A stretch of 64,000 bases of DNA, from contig OY969913.1 in the NCBI GenBank assembly GCA_963704515.1, positions 2,666,001-2,730,000 of the forward strand, read 5' to 3'. The translations under genes were made by a program, and so were the position numbers. Position 1 is the stretch's first letter; every line of letters starts with the position of its first letter. This DNA is from VRUE01 sp963704515 (lineage in GTDB: Bacteria; Actinomycetota; Thermoleophilia; Solirubrobacterales; 70-9). Shown here in pieces: positions 18,998 to 29,959 of the stretch. A model generated the notes under the pieces. The model was not told where the DNA came from. It saw only the letters and a list, made by a program, of their open reading frames with translations, and did not search any database.

Positions 18998-20311
18998 TTA
19001 CTCGGCCGTGCTCGCGGCAAACGCATCGTCGATCGCGCGGCCCATGCCGACGTACTCGAAGCCGGCCTCTCTGAGCAGCGCCGGATCGAGATAGTTGCGG
19101 CCGTCGATCAGCAGCGGCTGCGCCATGCGCTCGGCGGCGGCGCCCCAGTCCAGCGCGGCGAATTCCGGCCACTCGGTGACGAGCACGGCGGCGTCCGCCC
19201 CGTCGAGAGCGTCCATCGCCGACCCACACATGTCAACGCCCGGCATCAGTTCGGCGGCACGCTTCTCGGCGACCGGATCGAAGGCCGCGACCTTGACTCC
19301 CTCCCCCTCCAGACGCGCGGCCAGAACCAGGCTGGCAGCGTCGCGCATGTCGTCGGTGTTTGGCTTGAAGGCCAGGCCCAGCAGGGCAACCCTCTTTCCC
19401 GCAAGAGAGCCGAGGTGCTCGCGCAGCTTGTGCACGACGCGACGCTTCTGCAGCTCGTTGACCTCGACGACCGCGTTCAGCAGCTGGAAGTGATAGCCCG
19501 TATTGGCCGCAAGCTTTCTGAGCGCTGAAACATCCTTGCCGAAACAGCTGCCCCCGTAGCCGATTCCCGCCTGAAGGAACTTGGGTCCGATTCGGGCGTC
19601 GAGCCCCATGCCCCTGGCCACCTCCGAAACGTCCGCCCCGACCTCCTCGCAGACGTTCGCAATCTCGTTGATGAACGAGATCTTGGTCGCAAGGAAGGTG
19701 TTGGAGGCGAGCTTGATCATCTCCGAGCTGGCGACATCGGTGCGAACGCGCTCTCCGTCGAGCGGTGCGTAGATCGCCTCGACCGCCTCGGCCACCCACT
19801 CGTTGCCCGGGTCAGCCCCGACCACGACCCGATCCGGGTTCATGAAGTCGTCGACCGCCGAGCCCTCCTTGAGGAACTCGGGGCAGGACGCATAGCCGGT
19901 CTCGCTCAGCTCGCGCTGCACCTTGCGGCCGGTCCCCACCGGGACCGTCGACTTCATCACCAGGGCGTGACTCCTATCGCCGCGCAGCTCGTCGACGACC
20001 GCCATGACCCGGCCGAGATCAGCGTCTCCCGAATAGGTCGGCGGCGTGTCGACGCAGACGAACAGCAGGCGGGAGCGTCCCAGCAGCTCCGCCATGTCCG
20101 TGGTGAAGGTGAGGCGCTCGGCGTTGCGCTTCAGCAGCTCGTCGAGCCCGGGCTCGTGGATCGTGATCTCGCCGCGCGAGAGGGACTCGACCTTCTCGGG
20201 CAGGATGTCCCGGGCGACGACAGGGTGGCCGAGCTCGGCGAAGCAGGCCGCGGTCACCAGCCCCACCCAGCCGACTCCGACTACGCCAATCGTCTCTCGC
20301 TCTGCGTTCAT
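18998..20311 (-). CDS. ugd: UDP-glucose/UDP-sugar 6-dehydrogenase
   Basis: NAD-dependent oxidation of UDP-glucose (or a related UDP-sugar) to the uronic acid. 437 residues. It has an N-terminal Rossmann GVVGVGWVGLVTAACFAELGH, STVPVGTG, PEFLKEGSA (about 150-158), the helix SSEMIKLASNTFLATKISFINE and the catalytic cysteine in GYGGSCFGKD. The C-terminal UDP-binding domain has GLAFKPNTDDMRDA. ATG 20311 overlaps the LCP stop by 4 nt. Its product would give an acidic polymer, consistent with the LCP ligase upstream. Confidence 0.95.
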   Translation of the reverse strand: MNAERETIGVVGVGWVGLVTAACFAELGHPVVARDILPEKVESLSRGEITIHEPGLDELLKRNAERLTFTTDMAELLGRSRLLFVCVDTPPTYSGDADLGRVMAVVDELRGDRSHALVMKSTVPVGTGRKVQRELSETGYASCPEFLKEGSAVDDFMNPDRVVVGADPGNEWVAEAVEAIYAPLDGERVRTDVASSEMIKLASNTFLATKISFINEIANVCEEVGADVSEVARGMGLDARIGPKFLQAGIGYGGSCFGKDVSALRKLAANTGYHFQLLNAVVEVNELQKRRVVHKLREHLGSLAGKRVALLGLAFKPNTDDMRDAASLVLAARLEGEGVKVAAFDPVAEKRAAELMPGVDMCGSAMDALDGADAAVLVTEWPEFAALDWGAAAERMAQPLLIDGRNYLDPALLREAGFEYVGMGRAIDDAFAASTAE

Positions 20312-21921
20312 GGTTTGGCCCTTCCCCTCCTTGGCTTCGGATTTGGCAGCTTCACCTGGGCGGATCGCGCCATCCCGATCAACTGGTCGTTGGTCAGCGT
20401 ATTGAGCAGGTCGTTGGCGACCCAGTAGGAGTTGTTCCCGCGGTGCCAGGCGACCATCGAGACCCGGTCGCCGTCGACGTAGATCTCGTATTCGCGGCCG
20501 TGGATCGTCTCGGTGACGCTCGGATTGTCGAGGATCGGTGGGTCGGACCACCCCTGGATGCCCTGCAGGCCGAAGTAGTGGGTCCCGTCCGGGAGCGGCC
20601 ACTCGACCACGATGCGATAGGCGCCGTGCCGCTTTTCTTCGGTGTCGCGCAGGTGATAGACGCGCGGGTTCTGGACGTGTTCGTAGGGATCGTCTTCGAC
20701 GTAGTAGGCGCCGGACGGCAGCCGCGTCGGGTAGAAGACCGGGAACCCCGAGCCGACCTTGCGCGCCACGTCGGCCCCAATCGCTTCGCTCGATTCGTGC
20801 GCCGGCAGCAGCCCGTCGCTGCCCGGCGGCTTGGGCCTCGGAGCGTGCGGCTTCTTCGGCTTCGCGCGCTTGCCGCCATGCCCTCCGCCCTTCTTGGCTT
20901 GGCTGCGGCCTTCGTCGAGCGAGCCGCGCGGGCCGGCGCTCGCTTCGATCCCGAGGAACTTTTCGATCGCGCCGTGGATCGCTTCCGGCGAGGAGTAGAC
21001 GTAGCTTTCCCCCAGCCGAGCCGGGAAGTGGATCTCCTTGACCGCGGCGTTGCGCGAGGCTATGAACAGCTTCATCACTTCCAGCATCGTCGTCGTATCG
21101 CTGATGTCGGAGGTCGTGTACTTGGTGAAGATGTCGACCAGGTCGTTCTGGCCGAGCACCAGCTTGGAGATTGGCACCCGCTCGCGGGCCGAGCTGAGGA
21201 AGTCCTGCTGGCGGGCCGAGCGGACGATGTCGGTGTCGGTGTGGCGGTAGCGCACGTACTCCAGCGCCTTCTTGCCGCAGAGCAGCTGGTATCCGGGCTT
21301 GATGTTGATTTCCGAATACTGTTCGGAGGGCGGCACGCCGAGGTTGGAGTGGTAGTAGCGCCGGTCGACATCGGTGTAGACGCAGCCGATCGCGTCGACC
21401 GCCCGCACGAAGCCGAGGAAGTCGACGTTGACCACGTGGTTGATCGGCAGCCCGGTCATTTCCTTGACCACCCGCAGGGTCAGTTTCGGCCCCCCGTATG
21501 AGTAGGCGGCGTTGAACTTGGTCGTGCCGACCCCCGGGATGTAGGTCTTCAGGTCGCGCGGGATCGACATCACCGCGATCGCGTTGCGATCGGGGTCGAG
21601 GCGCAGCAGGATCGTCGTGTCGGAGCGGCCCGGGTCTTCCTTGAGGTTGGCCCGCTTGTCGGAGCCGAGGATCAGGATGTTCTCCGCTTCGCCGCCGTGG
21701 ACCTGGGCGAGGTAGCGGTGCAGTTTGCCGAAGTGGTTGTGGTGGGAGAGCGCCGTGGCGATGCTGTCGACGTAGAGCAGGATGCTCGCCGAGGTGGCCG
21801 CGGCGACGGCGATCACGATCACCAGCGAGCCGAGCGTGAAGCGCCACCAGAAGCGCTTGCGCTTCGGCGGCGGCTCGTGGTCGCCCTCGGGCGGCGGCTT
21901 GACGAAGACGGGCTCAGCCAC
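20308..21921 (-). CDS. LytR-CpsA-Psr family wall-polymer ligase with extra C-terminal domain
   Basis: Membrane-anchored phosphotransferase attaching polyprenyl-linked glycopolymers to peptidoglycan. 537 residues. One N-terminal membrane segment (about 28-50) follows a basic patch. The LCP domain (about 78-300) has NILILGSDKR, RSDTTILLRLDP and SIPRDLKTYIPG (catalytic Arg/Asp), then YRHTDTDIVRSARQQDFL. A Lys/Pro-rich linker (about 340-375) leads to a C-terminal domain of about 150 residues (GFPVFYPTRLPSGAYY onward) that I do not recognise. It starts 6 nt after the M20 peptidase stop and overlaps ugd. Confidence 0.92.
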   Translation of the reverse strand: MAEPVFVKPPPEGDHEPPPKRKRFWWRFTLGSLVIVIAVAAATSASILLYVDSIATALSHHNHFGKLHRYLAQVHGGEAENILILGSDKRANLKEDPGRSDTTILLRLDPDRNAIAVMSIPRDLKTYIPGVGTTKFNAAYSYGGPKLTLRVVKEMTGLPINHVVNVDFLGFVRAVDAIGCVYTDVDRRYYHSNLGVPPSEQYSEINIKPGYQLLCGKKALEYVRYRHTDTDIVRSARQQDFLSSARERVPISKLVLGQNDLVDIFTKYTTSDISDTTTMLEVMKLFIASRNAAVKEIHFPARLGESYVYSSPEAIHGAIEKFLGIEASAGPRGSLDEGRSQAKKGGGHGGKRAKPKKPHAPRPKPPGSDGLLPAHESSEAIGADVARKVGSGFPVFYPTRLPSGAYYVEDDPYEHVQNPRVYHLRDTEEKRHGAYRIVVEWPLPDGTHYFGLQGIQGWSDPPILDNPSVTETIHGREYEIYVDGDRVSMVAWHRGNNSYWVANDLLNTLTNDQLIGMARSAQVKLPNPKPRRGRAKP

Positions 21922-21927
21922 GGTCGC

Positions 21928-23016
21928 TCAGGCGTCGAGGCGCTCCGGCAGCGAGCGCAGGAAGGTGTCGAGCGTCTGCCGGTAGGTGTGCAGCGAGGAG
22001 ACCGAGACCCACTCCTCGGGCCCATGGTGCCCGGCCCCCACGGGGCCGAACTCGACCGCCGGCACCCCCACCCGCAGGAAGGAGACCGCGTCGGAGGCGC
22101 CGTCGCGGCCGACGCTCATCGGCTCGCCCGAGTGATGCGCCGCCGCCGCGTCGCGCAGCGCCCGCACGAAGGGCAGCTCGCGGTCGACCACGGCCGGCGG
22201 CCGGGTGAAGAGCGGCTCCACCTCGGCCGCGCCGATCCCCCTCACCTGCTCGAGCAGCTCGGCGGGATCCTGGTCGGGCAGGTAGCGGATGTCGACGTCG
22301 ATGGCGCATCGGTCGGGCACCTTGTTGAGCGCGTCGCCGCCCAGGATCCTTCCCAGGTTGATCGAGGGGCGGTCGAACAGCTCAGAGCTGTGCCGAGCGA
22401 AAGGTAGCGACTCGATACTGCGGAAAACGTCGATCGCGCGCAAAACCGCGTTTTCCCCCAGCCAGGGCGTCGCCCCGTGCGCGGCCGTGCCACCCACCTC
22501 GACCCGCAGCGCCAGCACCCCCTTGGCCTCGACCCCGATGTGCAGGTCGGTCGGCTCGCCGGTGATCGCGAAGTCCCCGGTGAAGCCCGAGTCGACCAGA
22601 TGGTCCGAGCCGCGCTCCGCCTCCTCCTCGGACTCCTCGTCGCCGACGATCCCCAGCCGCACCCGCACCGCCTCTTGGTCCCGCATCCCCGCGGCCACCA
22701 GCAGCATCGCCGCCAGCCCGCCCTTCATGTCATAGGCCCCGCGCCCGTACAGCCGGTCCCCATCGACCCGCGGCTCGAACTGCCCCGCCTGCGCCGGCAC
22801 CACGTCGATGTGCCCGTGCAGCACCACCGTCGGCGCGTCCTCGGGCCCGACTTCGGCCTTCAGCACCGGCAGCCCCCTCACCTCATCGCTCTCGACCTGG
22901 ATCCCGCGCGAGTCCAGCCAGCCTTCGATGAACCCGGCGGCTTCCAGCACCCCGTCCGGCTCAGCGCTGTCGTAGCTGACCAGCCGCGAGACGAGCGCAA
23001 CGAGCTCGTCGCTCAT
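21928..23016 (-). CDS. M20-family metallopeptidase (ArgE/DapE/ACY1-like)
   Basis: Zinc-dependent amidase/carboxypeptidase, 362 residues. Metal ligands are visible: HGHIDV (His and bridging Asp context), YGRGAYDMKGG (Asp), GDEESEEE (catalytic and ligand Glu), TGEPTD (Glu) and the C-terminal GHHGPEEWV (His). The dimerisation domain lies between about 170 and 290. The substrate is unknown: DapE, ArgE or a dipeptidase role is possible. ATG 23016 overlaps the AAA ATPase stop by 4 nt. Confidence 0.9.
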   Translation of the reverse strand: MSDELVALVSRLVSYDSAEPDGVLEAAGFIEGWLDSRGIQVESDEVRGLPVLKAEVGPEDAPTVVLHGHIDVVPAQAGQFEPRVDGDRLYGRGAYDMKGGLAAMLLVAAGMRDQEAVRVRLGIVGDEESEEEAERGSDHLVDSGFTGDFAITGEPTDLHIGVEAKGVLALRVEVGGTAAHGATPWLGENAVLRAIDVFRSIESLPFARHSSELFDRPSINLGRILGGDALNKVPDRCAIDVDIRYLPDQDPAELLEQVRGIGAAEVEPLFTRPPAVVDRELPFVRALRDAAAAHHSGEPMSVGRDGASDAVSFLRVGVPAVEFGPVGAGHHGPEEWVSVSSLHTYRQTLDTFLRSLPERLDA

Positions 23017-24269
23017 CCGAGGCCCCCGGACGACCCTTCGGCCCCGGACTTCGCCCCCACCGGCTGATAGGTCCGGATGATGAACCGCCCGAGCAGGGGG
23101 ACCGCGAACGAGTACCTGCCCTGCCGGTTCTTGTAGATCATGCCCCGCTCGGCGAGGCTGGCGAGAATCTGATTCGCGTGGCTGGGCGAGAACGACTTGA
23201 CCAGAAGCCCCTTCGCGACCTCGGTGAGCTCCTGGATGGTGAATTCTTCATCGGCGTGGTCCAGGTGGGCCACGACCCAGAGGAGTTCTCGCTGCCGGTC
23301 GGTGATCTTGGCCCAGCGCCCGGCAAAGAAGTCGGCGTCCAACTTGTGCTGGATCGCCTCGATCGGCACGCTCTTGCGCTCAGCGTCCGCGTGCTGGCGG
23401 ATGAAGACGTCGTATACCTCACGGCAGATGAACTGGATGAAGTAGGGGTAGCCCGACGACTCGTGGACGATGACCTCAACCGAGTCCGGCGTCAGCGTCA
23501 CCGGGCAACCGGCAACCTCGATCGGCTTGAGGATCGCTTCCCGGCTCTCCTCGGAGCCGAGCCTCGCCAGCGTCATCACTCGGAACATCCGCTCCGCATA
23601 GGTCCTGGCGTCAACCAGCTTGGGGAACAGGGTCGGGAGCCCGGCGAGGACCAGCATGAAGGGAATCCCCTTCCGCTGGATCGACTGGAAGACGTCCAGC
23701 AGCACCGAGAGCGGGAACTGGTCCTTTTCGGCGTGATCGGACAGGTTCTGGGCCTCGTCGTAGGCGAAGATCACCCTGTGCTGCCCCTGGTCCTTCAGGT
23801 TCTCCCAGGCAAATTCCAGCGTCGCCTTGATCTTGTCGGCGGTCAGCCCGGGGGTGTCTTCGTAGACGCCGGCCAGAACGTCATGCGTCAGCGGAATCTC
23901 GTCGGGTCGATCCGGCGCGGCGAAGCCGACCCCTTTGTCGCGGGCCGGATTGGCGACGGTCGCCGACGAGCTGATCAGGGCGAGGTCGGCCAACAGCCGC
24001 TGGGCGAGGGCTGTCTCGCTGATGCTGGCCGACTCGGAGAGGTCTGCCGCGGCCCATAGCCATCCCCGCTCGGCCGCGCGCGGCTTGAAGGTCTCCAGCA
24101 GAACCGTCTTGCCGACTCCCCGCAGACCGGTGACGACGAGGTTCTCGAGGATCTCGTCCTGGTCGAGCAGGCGGTCGAATTCGGCGTACTCACGCTCGCG
24201 TCCGGCCAGGTATGGAGGCATATGACCCGCGCCCGGTCGGTACGGGTTCTTGAACTCGACAGCATTCAT
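23013..24269 (-). CDS. ORC/Cdc6-like AAA ATPase with winged-helix C-terminus
   Basis: 418 residues. The Walker A is GLRGVGKTVLLE (about 48-59), the Walker B-like motif is RVIFAYDEAQNL, and the sensor region includes VLAGLPTLFPKL. The C-terminus (about 310-410) has winged-helix features (ANQILASLAERGMIYKNRQGRYSF). Such proteins are common on mobile or variable loci but also occur as orphan chromosomal genes; no role can be assigned. The ribosome site is strong (AGGAGGCTAAGGAG before ATG 24269), and two identical AT-rich palindromes lie just upstream. It overlaps the M20 gene and so heads the polysaccharide chain. Confidence 0.8.
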   Translation of the reverse strand: MNAVEFKNPYRPGAGHMPPYLAGREREYAEFDRLLDQDEILENLVVTGLRGVGKTVLLETFKPRAAERGWLWAAADLSESASISETALAQRLLADLALISSSATVANPARDKGVGFAAPDRPDEIPLTHDVLAGVYEDTPGLTADKIKATLEFAWENLKDQGQHRVIFAYDEAQNLSDHAEKDQFPLSVLLDVFQSIQRKGIPFMLVLAGLPTLFPKLVDARTYAERMFRVMTLARLGSEESREAILKPIEVAGCPVTLTPDSVEVIVHESSGYPYFIQFICREVYDVFIRQHADAERKSVPIEAIQHKLDADFFAGRWAKITDRQRELLWVVAHLDHADEEFTIQELTEVAKGLLVKSFSPSHANQILASLAERGMIYKNRQGRYSFAVPLLGRFIIRTYQPVGAKSGAEGSSGGLG

Positions 24270-24286
24270 AGCTCCTTAGCCTCCTA

Positions 24287-24316
24287 GCTAAATTTAGAAC
24301 CAGAGCTAAATTTAGC
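24287..24316. promoter_or_regulatory. Tandem GCTAAATTTAGC palindromes upstream of the AAA ATPase
   Basis: GCTAAATTTAGA (24287-24298) and the perfect palindrome GCTAAATTTAGC (24305-24316) are spaced 18 nt and lie 18-47 nt upstream of the ATPase ATG, between it and the end of atpC. They are strikingly AT-rich for this genome and positioned like an operator over a promoter. The binding protein is unknown. Confidence 0.55.
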
Positions 24317-24348
24317 AAATAGCCTAAGTCAGCGTGAAAATCGGTCCC

Positions 24349-24762
24349 TCAGCCCTGCGCAATCGCCAAAAACGCCTCGGCCCTGTCGCGGTCCTTCTCG
24401 GCCCGCGCCCGCTTGCCGCTGCCCTCCTCGGACTCGGCAAAGCGCTGCTCGGCGTCGGCCAACTGCTCCTTGAGCGTCGCGGAGTCGAGCTCGGCCGGGT
24501 CGATGGCCTCCTCGACCAAGAGCTTGGCCTGGTTGCCGAAGACCTGCAGCCAGCCGTGGGCCTGGGCGTAGCGGCGGGTCTCCGACTCGCTGACGTGGAG
24601 GCGCAGCTCGGTGGGGCGCAACGAGGCGAGCAGGGGAGCGTGGTTGGCGAGGATGCCCAGCTCGCCGACCGCGGTGCGGGTCGAGACCTGGTGCGCTTCG
24701 CCGCGGAAGACCTCCCCCTCCGGGGTGAGGATCTCGACATCGACCATGTGCTCGGCGGCCAT
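24349..24762 (-). CDS. atpC: ATP synthase F1 epsilon subunit
   Basis: Central-stalk subunit of F1, 137 residues. The N-terminal beta-sandwich has VDVEILTPEGEVFRGEA, GELGILANHAPLLASL and AHGWLQVFGNQAKLLVEEA. A C-terminal helical hairpin (ATLKEQLADAEQRF onward) is the regulatory arm that can inhibit ATP hydrolysis. Last gene of the operon; its AAGGAG ribosome site overlaps the atpD stop codon. Confidence 0.95.
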   Translation of the reverse strand: MAAEHMVDVEILTPEGEVFRGEAHQVSTRTAVGELGILANHAPLLASLRPTELRLHVSESETRRYAQAHGWLQVFGNQAKLLVEEAIDPAELDSATLKEQLADAEQRFAESEEGSGKRARAEKDRDRAEAFLAIAQG

Positions 24763-24770
24763 CGTTCTCC

Positions 24771-26198
24771 TTAGGCGGCCGCGGCCGCCTCGCGGTCGCC
24801 GGTCACCTGGTCGATGCCGCCCTTCATGTAGAAGGCGCCCTCGGAGAGATCGTCGTGCTCGCCGTCGAGGATCTCGCGGAAGCCGCGCACCGTCTCGGAC
24901 ACCGGCACGTACTCGCCGCTGCGACCGGTGAACTGCTCGGCGACGAAGAACGGCTGCGAGAGGAACCGCTCGATCTTGCGGGCGCGCGAGACCGTCTGCT
25001 TATCCTCGTCGGAGAGCTCGTCGATGCCGAGGATGGCGATGATGTCCTGCAGCTCCTTGTAGCGCTGCAGCACCTCCTGGACCTCGGTCGCGGTGCGGTA
25101 GTGCTCCTCGCCGACGACGTCGGGCTTGAGGATCGTCGAGGTCGAGTCGAGCGGGTCGACCGCCGGGTAGATCCCCTTCTCGGAGATCGAGCGCGAGAGC
25201 GTCGTGGTCGCGTTGAGGTGGGCGAAGACCGAGGCCGGGGCCGGGTCGGTGAGATCGTCGGCGGGGACGTAGATCGCCTGCACCGAGGTCACCGAGCCGC
25301 GCTCGGTCGAGGTGATCCGCTCCTGCAGTTCGCCCATCTCGGTCTCCAGCGTCGGCTGATAGCCGACCGCCGAGGGCATGCGCCCGAGCAGGGCTGAGAC
25401 CTCGGAGCCCGCCTGGACGAAGCGGAAGATGTTGTCGATGAAGAGCAGCACGTCCTGGCCGCCCTGCTCGCGGAAGTATTCGGCCATCGTCAGGCCGGAG
25501 AGGGCGACGCGGAGGCGGGCTCCAGGGGGCTCGTTCATCTGGCCGAAGACCAGCATCGTCTTGTCGATGACGCCCGACTCCTTCATCTCGAGCCAGAGGT
25601 CGTTGCCCTCGCGCGAGCGCTCGCCGACGCCACAGAAGGCCGAGAGGCCTTCGTGCTCTTCGCCGATCGAGCGGATCAGCTCCTGGATCAAGACGGTCTT
25701 GCCGACGCCGGCACCGCCGAAGAGCCCGACCTTGCCACCCTTGGCGTAGGGCGCGAGCAGGTCGATCACCTTGATCCCGGTCTCGAGGATCTCCTGGGTG
25801 GGAGCGAGGTCGGAGGCCTCTGGAGCCGGGCGGTGGATCGGCCAGCGCTCCTTGGTCTCAACAGGCTCGCCGAGGTCGATCGGCTCACCGAGCAGGTTGA
25901 AGATTCGGCCCAGGGTGGCGTCTCCCACCGGGACCGTGATCGGGCCCCCGGTGTCGATCACCTTGTCGCCGCGCTGCAGGCCGTCGGTGGCGTCCATCGC
26001 CACCGTGCGCACCCGGTTATCGCCGAGGTGCTGCTGCACCTCGCAGACCAGTTCCGTCGCCTCGCGGTCCTCGTCGCCGGTCATCTCGATCTTCACCGCC
26101 GAGTAGATCTCGGGCAGCTTCTCGGGGAAGACCGCGTCGACGACCACGCCGGTGACCTGCTCGACGTGTCCTACGTTTGCTCCGTTGCTCTCAGCCAT
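24771..26198 (-). CDS. atpD: ATP synthase F1 beta subunit
   Basis: Catalytic subunit of F1, 475 residues from ATG 26198 (MAESNGANVGHVEQVTG). It has Walker A GLFGGAGVGKTVLI, the GERSREGNDLW block with catalytic Glu, Walker B VLLFIDNIFRF, and SALLGRMPSAVGYQPTL. The start was chosen because AAGGAACCT precedes it and similarity begins there; an upstream in-frame start would add only low-quality residues. Placed between atpG and atpC. Confidence 0.98.
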   Translation of the reverse strand: MAESNGANVGHVEQVTGVVVDAVFPEKLPEIYSAVKIEMTGDEDREATELVCEVQQHLGDNRVRTVAMDATDGLQRGDKVIDTGGPITVPVGDATLGRIFNLLGEPIDLGEPVETKERWPIHRPAPEASDLAPTQEILETGIKVIDLLAPYAKGGKVGLFGGAGVGKTVLIQELIRSIGEEHEGLSAFCGVGERSREGNDLWLEMKESGVIDKTMLVFGQMNEPPGARLRVALSGLTMAEYFREQGGQDVLLFIDNIFRFVQAGSEVSALLGRMPSAVGYQPTLETEMGELQERITSTERGSVTSVQAIYVPADDLTDPAPASVFAHLNATTTLSRSISEKGIYPAVDPLDSTSTILKPDVVGEEHYRTATEVQEVLQRYKELQDIIAILGIDELSDEDKQTVSRARKIERFLSQPFFVAEQFTGRSGEYVPVSETVRGFREILDGEHDDLSEGAFYMKGGIDQVTGDREAAAAA

Positions 26199-26223
26199 AG
26201 GTTCCTTTTCTCGTTTCGCAGTC

Positions 26224-27144
26224 TTATCCGAGCGCCTCGGCGCCGGCGACAACCTCGAGGATCTCCTGGGTGATCTCGGCCTGCCTGGCCCGGTTCATTT
26301 CCAGTGTCAGGTCGCCCATCATTTCCTCGGCATTCTCAGCGGCGCTGCGCATCGCGGTCATCCGCGCTCCCAGCTCGGAGGCCGCCGACTCCAGCAGCGC
26401 CCTGTAGACCGAGATGTTCACGTACTCCGGAATCAGCTGTCCCAGCAGCTCCTCGGCCTCGGGCTCGTACTCCCAGATCGAGGCGCTGTGGGCCTTCTCG
26501 ATCTCGGTCTCCTCGCCCTCCGCTTCCTCCTCGGCCACACCCTCGCCGATCACGTCGGCCTGCTGCAGCGGCAAGAGGGTCTGTCGCCAGACGTGCTGGG
26601 TCAGCGGCGAGACGTAGCGGTTGTAGACCAGCTCGACCCGGTCGAGCTCCTCGTCGACGTAGCGGGCGGTCAGCTCCTCGCCGATCTCGCGAGCGTTGGC
26701 AAAACCGGGCCGATCGGTAAAGCCGACGTAAGAAGTGCGGGGATCCTCCTTGCGGAAGGTGAGGGCGCCGACGCCCTTGCGGCCGACGGCGGAGAAGACC
26801 GCCTCCTTGCCCTGCTCGCGCAGTTCGCCCTTGAGCCGCATCCCGTCGCGGATGATGTTGGTGTTGAAGGCCCCGGCCAGGCCGCGGTCGCCGGTGATCA
26901 GGAGGATGCCGACGCGCTTCTCATCCTCGCGCTCGACCATGACCGGCACCCGCGGGATCCCACCCGCCTGCTCGGCCGCACGGCGGGTGAGCTTGCGCAT
27001 CGATTGCGCGTAGGGACGCATCTGCTCGATCCGCTGTTCGGCACGGCGCAGCCGTGCCGCGGCGACCATCTCCATCGCCCGCGTGATCTTGTTGATGTTC
27101 TTGATCGACGCGATGCGATTCTTGACGTCCTTCTGAGTTGCCAT
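26224..27144 (-). CDS. atpG: ATP synthase F1 gamma subunit
   Basis: Rotor subunit, 306 residues. The N-terminal helix KNRIASIKNINKITRAMEMVAA and C-terminal helix ALLESAASELGARMTAMRSAAENAEEM form the coiled coil inside F1; the middle Rossmann-like part has LLITGDRGLAGAFN. An acidic insertion (EGVAEEEAEGEETE, about residue 200) is longer than in E. coli. It lies between atpA and atpD. Confidence 0.97.
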   Translation of the reverse strand: MATQKDVKNRIASIKNINKITRAMEMVAAARLRRAEQRIEQMRPYAQSMRKLTRRAAEQAGGIPRVPVMVEREDEKRVGILLITGDRGLAGAFNTNIIRDGMRLKGELREQGKEAVFSAVGRKGVGALTFRKEDPRTSYVGFTDRPGFANAREIGEELTARYVDEELDRVELVYNRYVSPLTQHVWRQTLLPLQQADVIGEGVAEEEAEGEETEIEKAHSASIWEYEPEAEELLGQLIPEYVNISVYRALLESAASELGARMTAMRSAAENAEEMMGDLTLEMNRARQAEITQEILEVVAGAEALG

Positions 27145-27172
27145 GGGCGGGGTACCGGCGTCTAGCTGGGAG

Positions 27173-28816
<1,644 letters not shown>

Positions 28817-28835
28817 TGGGGTGCTCTACGCCTCC

Positions 28836-29369
28836 TTACGCCGCCTGGGCGACGCTCTTTCGAAGTTTCTCCAAGCGACTGCGGATGCTCGCGTCGAGCA
28901 CCTTGTTGCCGACCTGCAAGACGATTCCGCCGAGGATCTCGGCGTCGACGCGGCTGGACAGATCGACCTTCTGGCCGGTCTGTCGCTCGATCTCCTCACC
29001 GACCTTCTCGACCACCGCCGGCTCCAGCGTGACGGCACTGGTGACGGTCACGTCGATGCGCCGGTTCTCCTGCTTCCAGAGCTCGTCGAGCTGGCGGCGG
29101 ATGCGGAAGATCTCCGCCATCCGCTGCTTCTCGATCAGCAACTCGAGGAAATTGACCAGCTCCGCATCGGCGTCGCTGACGGCGCGCTTCAGGCCCGCCA
29201 CCTTCTCCGCTGAGGAGAAGTAGGGGCTGAAGAAGAAGACCTGCAGCTCGCGGTTGCCGTCGACGGCGTCGGCGAACTGGGCGAGCTCGTCGCGAACCGC
29301 GTCGAGCTTGCCCTGCTTCTTCGCCACGTCGAAGAGCGCCTCGGCATATACGCGAGCTGCCTCCTGCAT
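28836..29369 (-). CDS. atpH: ATP synthase F1 delta subunit (OSCP-like)
   Basis: Peripheral-stalk subunit linking F1 to subunit b, 177 residues. Helical N-terminal domain (ARVYAEALFDVAKKQGKLDAV), then FLELLIEKQRM and a C-terminal IDVTVTSAVTLEP and KVDLSSRVDAEILGGIVLQVG, typical of the family. ATG 29369 overlaps the atpF stop by 1 nt (TAATG). Confidence 0.95.
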   Translation of the reverse strand: MQEAARVYAEALFDVAKKQGKLDAVRDELAQFADAVDGNRELQVFFFSPYFSSAEKVAGLKRAVSDADAELVNFLELLIEKQRMAEIFRIRRQLDELWKQENRRIDVTVTSAVTLEPAVVEKVGEEIERQTGQKVDLSSRVDAEILGGIVLQVGNKVLDASIRSRLEKLRKSVAQAA

Positions 29370-29950
29370 TAGTTAGGCGACTCCTCCGCGCCGGAGAGAG
29401 CGGTGAAATCGACCTCGCCGAGCGCCTCCTCGACCAGTCGGCGCTGGTCGTCCTCGCTGAGCGACTTGCGGGTGACCTTCTCGGTCGCCAGCACGGTGAG
29501 GTCGGCGACCTCCTTGCGGATCTGGTCGAGCGAGCGCCGGGTCGCCGCGTCGATTTCGCGCTGCGCGGCGGCGACGAGCTCCTCGCCCCTCTCCCTGCCG
29601 GCGGTCTTCGCCTCAGCCTCGGCTGTGTCCGCCGCCTTGCGAGCGCGGGCCATGATGTCGTCGGCCTGCTCGCGGGCCTCCTCGAGGCGCCCGCGGTACT
29701 CGGCGAGCAGCTCGTCGGACTCCTTGCGCTGTCGTTCGGCCGCCTCGATCGACTCGGCGATCGTCTTCGCCCGCCGGTCGAGCGCCTCCTGGATCTTCGG
29801 GAAAGCGGTCTTGCTCAGCACCCACATCGTGAAGAGGAAGAGGACCAGCGTCCAGATCATCAGGCCGAGGCCCGGTGAGACCAGGAAGCTGCCGCCTTCT
29901 TCCTCCGCGGCAAGCGGGATCAGCGCTGCTATGTGACCGAAGAGCTCCAC
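29369..29950 (-). CDS. atpF: ATP synthase Fo subunit b
   Basis: Peripheral-stalk subunit, 193 residues. One N-terminal membrane helix (about 28-47, GLMIWTLVLFLFTMWVL), then a long charged coiled coil (KIQEALDRRAKTIAESIEAAERQRKES) running to about residue 165. A single b gene, with no b' partner, so a homodimer is expected. It lies between atpE and atpH. Confidence 0.95.
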   Translation of the reverse strand: MELFGHIAALIPLAAEEEGGSFLVSPGLGLMIWTLVLFLFTMWVLSKTAFPKIQEALDRRAKTIAESIEAAERQRKESDELLAEYRGRLEEAREQADDIMARARKAADTAEAEAKTAGRERGEELVAAAQREIDAATRRSLDQIRKEVADLTVLATEKVTRKSLSEDDQRRLVEEALGEVDFTALSGAEESPN

Positions 29951-29959
29951 GCGATCGAC

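Noticed and set aside
18998..21847. A very long open frame through the UDP-glucose dehydrogenase and over the LCP gene
   Set aside because: Its first half is low-complexity Arg/Gly/Pro sequence antagonistic to the real LCP frame; only the part from ATG 20311 is a recognisable enzyme.
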